NCBI GenBank assembly: GCA_002401495.1 | Contig: NVTG01000071.1 | Span: 1 to 6,608, forward strand | Direction: 5' to 3' | DNA from: Candidatus Kaiserbacteria bacterium | GTDB taxonomy: Bacteria > Patescibacteria > Paceibacteria > UBA9973 > UBA2100 | DNA: 6,608 nt | Shown here: positions 5,895-6,608 of the stretch, in pieces | Layout: every line of letters starts with the position of its first letter | Numbering within the stretch: the stretch's first letter is position 1 | Translations under genes and position numbers: made by a program | Notes under the pieces: model-generated | Told to the model about the DNA's origin: nothing | Seen by the model: the letters and a program-made list of their open reading frames with translations, nothing else | The model's database searches: none

Positions 5895-6445
5895 GTGATT
5901 TCAATTTCCAAAGCATTGAGCAAACTGGTTGCCTCAGGTAGTGAGAACTTAGACTTTTTGATTTTTACGAAAAGCGGATTAATTGAATAGTTTCGTGCCT
6001 CTCTAAAATCTGCTTTTCTCAAGTCACACCCATTGAAGTTTGTAGCTGCAAGGTCAGATTTTTTGAAAATACATTCGCGAAGGTCGCTTTCTGAAAAATC
6101 AGTTTCGATCATTTTACAATTTTCAAAAATCGATCTTGATAGTTTCAGATTTGCAAAGACGGCGTAATTTAGAATGCATTGCTGGAACTCGAGGAAGATG
6201 CAGTCCTTAGTTTGACTCCAGTTTGTTCCAAGAAGTTTCGAGTGAGACCATTTGCAGGAATTGAAGCGGCTATTGAGTAGCTTGGCATTAGAAAAATCAC
6301 TGTTTTCAAAACTGCAATCGAGAAACGTGCAAGAAATGAAGCTCGTATCGGTGAAACGGCAGTTTTTGAACTGGCATGCTTCCCACTCAATATTTTCAAA
6401 TACCTGCATGGAGTGATTTTCGTCTGAGAAGCTCTGATCGATCAT
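5891..6445 (-). CDS. Pentapeptide-repeat protein, Qnr/McbG-like architecture
   Basis: 184 residues from ATG 6445, which has GGA 7 nt upstream. A GTG at 6457 would add four residues (MEKE) but has no clear ribosome site. Numbering from that GTG, a Phe/Leu/Trp recurs every fifth residue from 20 to 80 and again from 101 to 151, about 13 plus 11 pentapeptides. These fold as a right-handed quadrilateral beta-helix. The non-repeat stretch 81-100 would be a loop, as in Qnr proteins. The tail NYSINPLFVKIKKSKFSLPE plus a short helix matches the usual C-terminal cap and dimer region of this group. No signal peptide, so probably cytoplasmic. Some relatives shield DNA gyrase from quinolones or toxins, but most have no known role and I cannot assign one. 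Cys-rich for the class. The cupredoxin gene ends 57 bp upstream if the GTG is used, 69 bp with this ATG. Confidence 0.92.
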   Translation of the reverse strand: MIDQSFSDENHSMQVFENIEWEACQFKNCRFTDTSFISCTFLDCSFENSDFSNAKLLNSRFNSCKWSHSKLLGTNWSQTKDCIFLEFQQCILNYAVFANLKLSRSIFENCKMIETDFSESDLRECIFKKSDLAATNFNGCDLRKADFREARNYSINPLFVKIKKSKFSLPEATSLLNALEIEIT

Positions 6446-6514
6446 TTCTTTTTCCACGGGAATTAACTTACACTGTGTTTGGTCGTTGAGTCACTGAGTT
6501 TATGGCGGCGGTTC
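6446..6514. other. Spacer between cupredoxin and pentapeptide genes
   Basis: Both flanking genes run leftward. I see no hairpin with a T-tract and no convincing promoter here, so read-through from the cupredoxin gene is possible but unproven. Confidence 0.4.
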
Positions 6515-6608
6515 TTATTTGACCGTTCTGACAATGCGAATAGAGCCACGCATTCCCATCATATCCCCGTGTCCTGGAATGAGACATATATAAGTATAAA
6601 TTCCTGGC
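6515..6608 (-). CDS. Cupredoxin (blue-copper-domain) protein, C-terminal end only
   Basis: Only the last 30 codons and a TAA stop (6517-6515) are in the window; the gene continues beyond the right edge. The translation reads PGIYTYICLIPGHGDMMGM and then RGSIRIVRTVK. This is the classic end of a type-1 copper site: the YTYIC strand, Cys and His in C-x4-H spacing, and a Met at H+3 or H+4. C-x4-H-x3-M is the azurin spacing. Such proteins are periplasmic electron carriers or copper-binding subunits. The first His ligand and any signal peptide lie outside, so a stand-alone cupredoxin cannot be separated from the tail of a larger copper protein. Confidence 0.87.
   Translation of the reverse strand, partial: PGIYTYICLIPGHGDMMGMRGSIRIVRTVK

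Noticed and set aside
6485..6502. Apparent symmetry GAGTCACTGAG between the cupredoxin and pentapeptide genes
   Set aside because: GAG appears at both ends as a direct, not inverted, repeat, so it forms no hairpin or palindrome.
6581..6587. Another GAGACAT, matching the arm of the 1927-1958 repeat
   Set aside because: It lies within the conserved cupredoxin copper-site codons and is unpaired; about one chance copy of a given 7-mer is expected in this length on both strands.

Overview
The window looks like a stretch of chromosome from a Gram-negative, moderately AT-rich bacterium. It is most likely a Bdellovibrio-like member of Bdellovibrionota. The main clue is the signal-peptide ending L-F-Q-N-C-G of the protein at 2020-3603 and its near-copy at 3623; from memory, 'FQNC' lipoprotein starts are common in Bdellovibrio. 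This assignment is inference, not proof.

Left part (1-1865, minus strand): a metal-efflux type locus. A small exported His/Asp/Cys-rich protein (1527-1865) is followed after 61 bp by the first 488 codons of an RND inner-membrane transporter (1-1465) that runs off the left edge. The 154-bp gap at 1866-2019 drives genes in both directions. It holds a 32-bp imperfect inverted repeat (ATGTCTC/GAGACAT arms) overlapping a candidate leftward promoter, plus further copies of the ATGTC half-site.

Centre (2020-5356, plus strand): two genes 19 bp apart, probably one transcript. The first encodes a predicted lipoprotein with a 19-residue tandem repeat and three beta-rich modules. The second encodes a 577-residue exported protein that looks like a glycoside-hydrolase-type TIM barrel plus a C-terminal beta-sandwich. 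Its signal peptide is nearly the same as that of its neighbour, but the lipobox Cys is replaced by Phe. I recognise no named system. The pair is the most likely undescribed unit here, perhaps acting on an envelope or prey glycan.

Right part: a stand-alone CheY/Rcp1-like receiver protein (5454-5894, plus). It converges on, and shares stop-codon bases with, a pentapeptide-repeat protein (5891-6445, minus). Upstream of that, on the same strand, is the C-terminal end of a cupredoxin (6515-6608), cut by the right edge. The leaders of the lipoprotein gene and the receiver gene share a motif of 17 bases with identical spacing (TTTTATAAG-N6-TGTGAAAT), which suggests common control. No RNA genes, CRISPR arrays, insertion sequences or convincing intrinsic terminators were seen.
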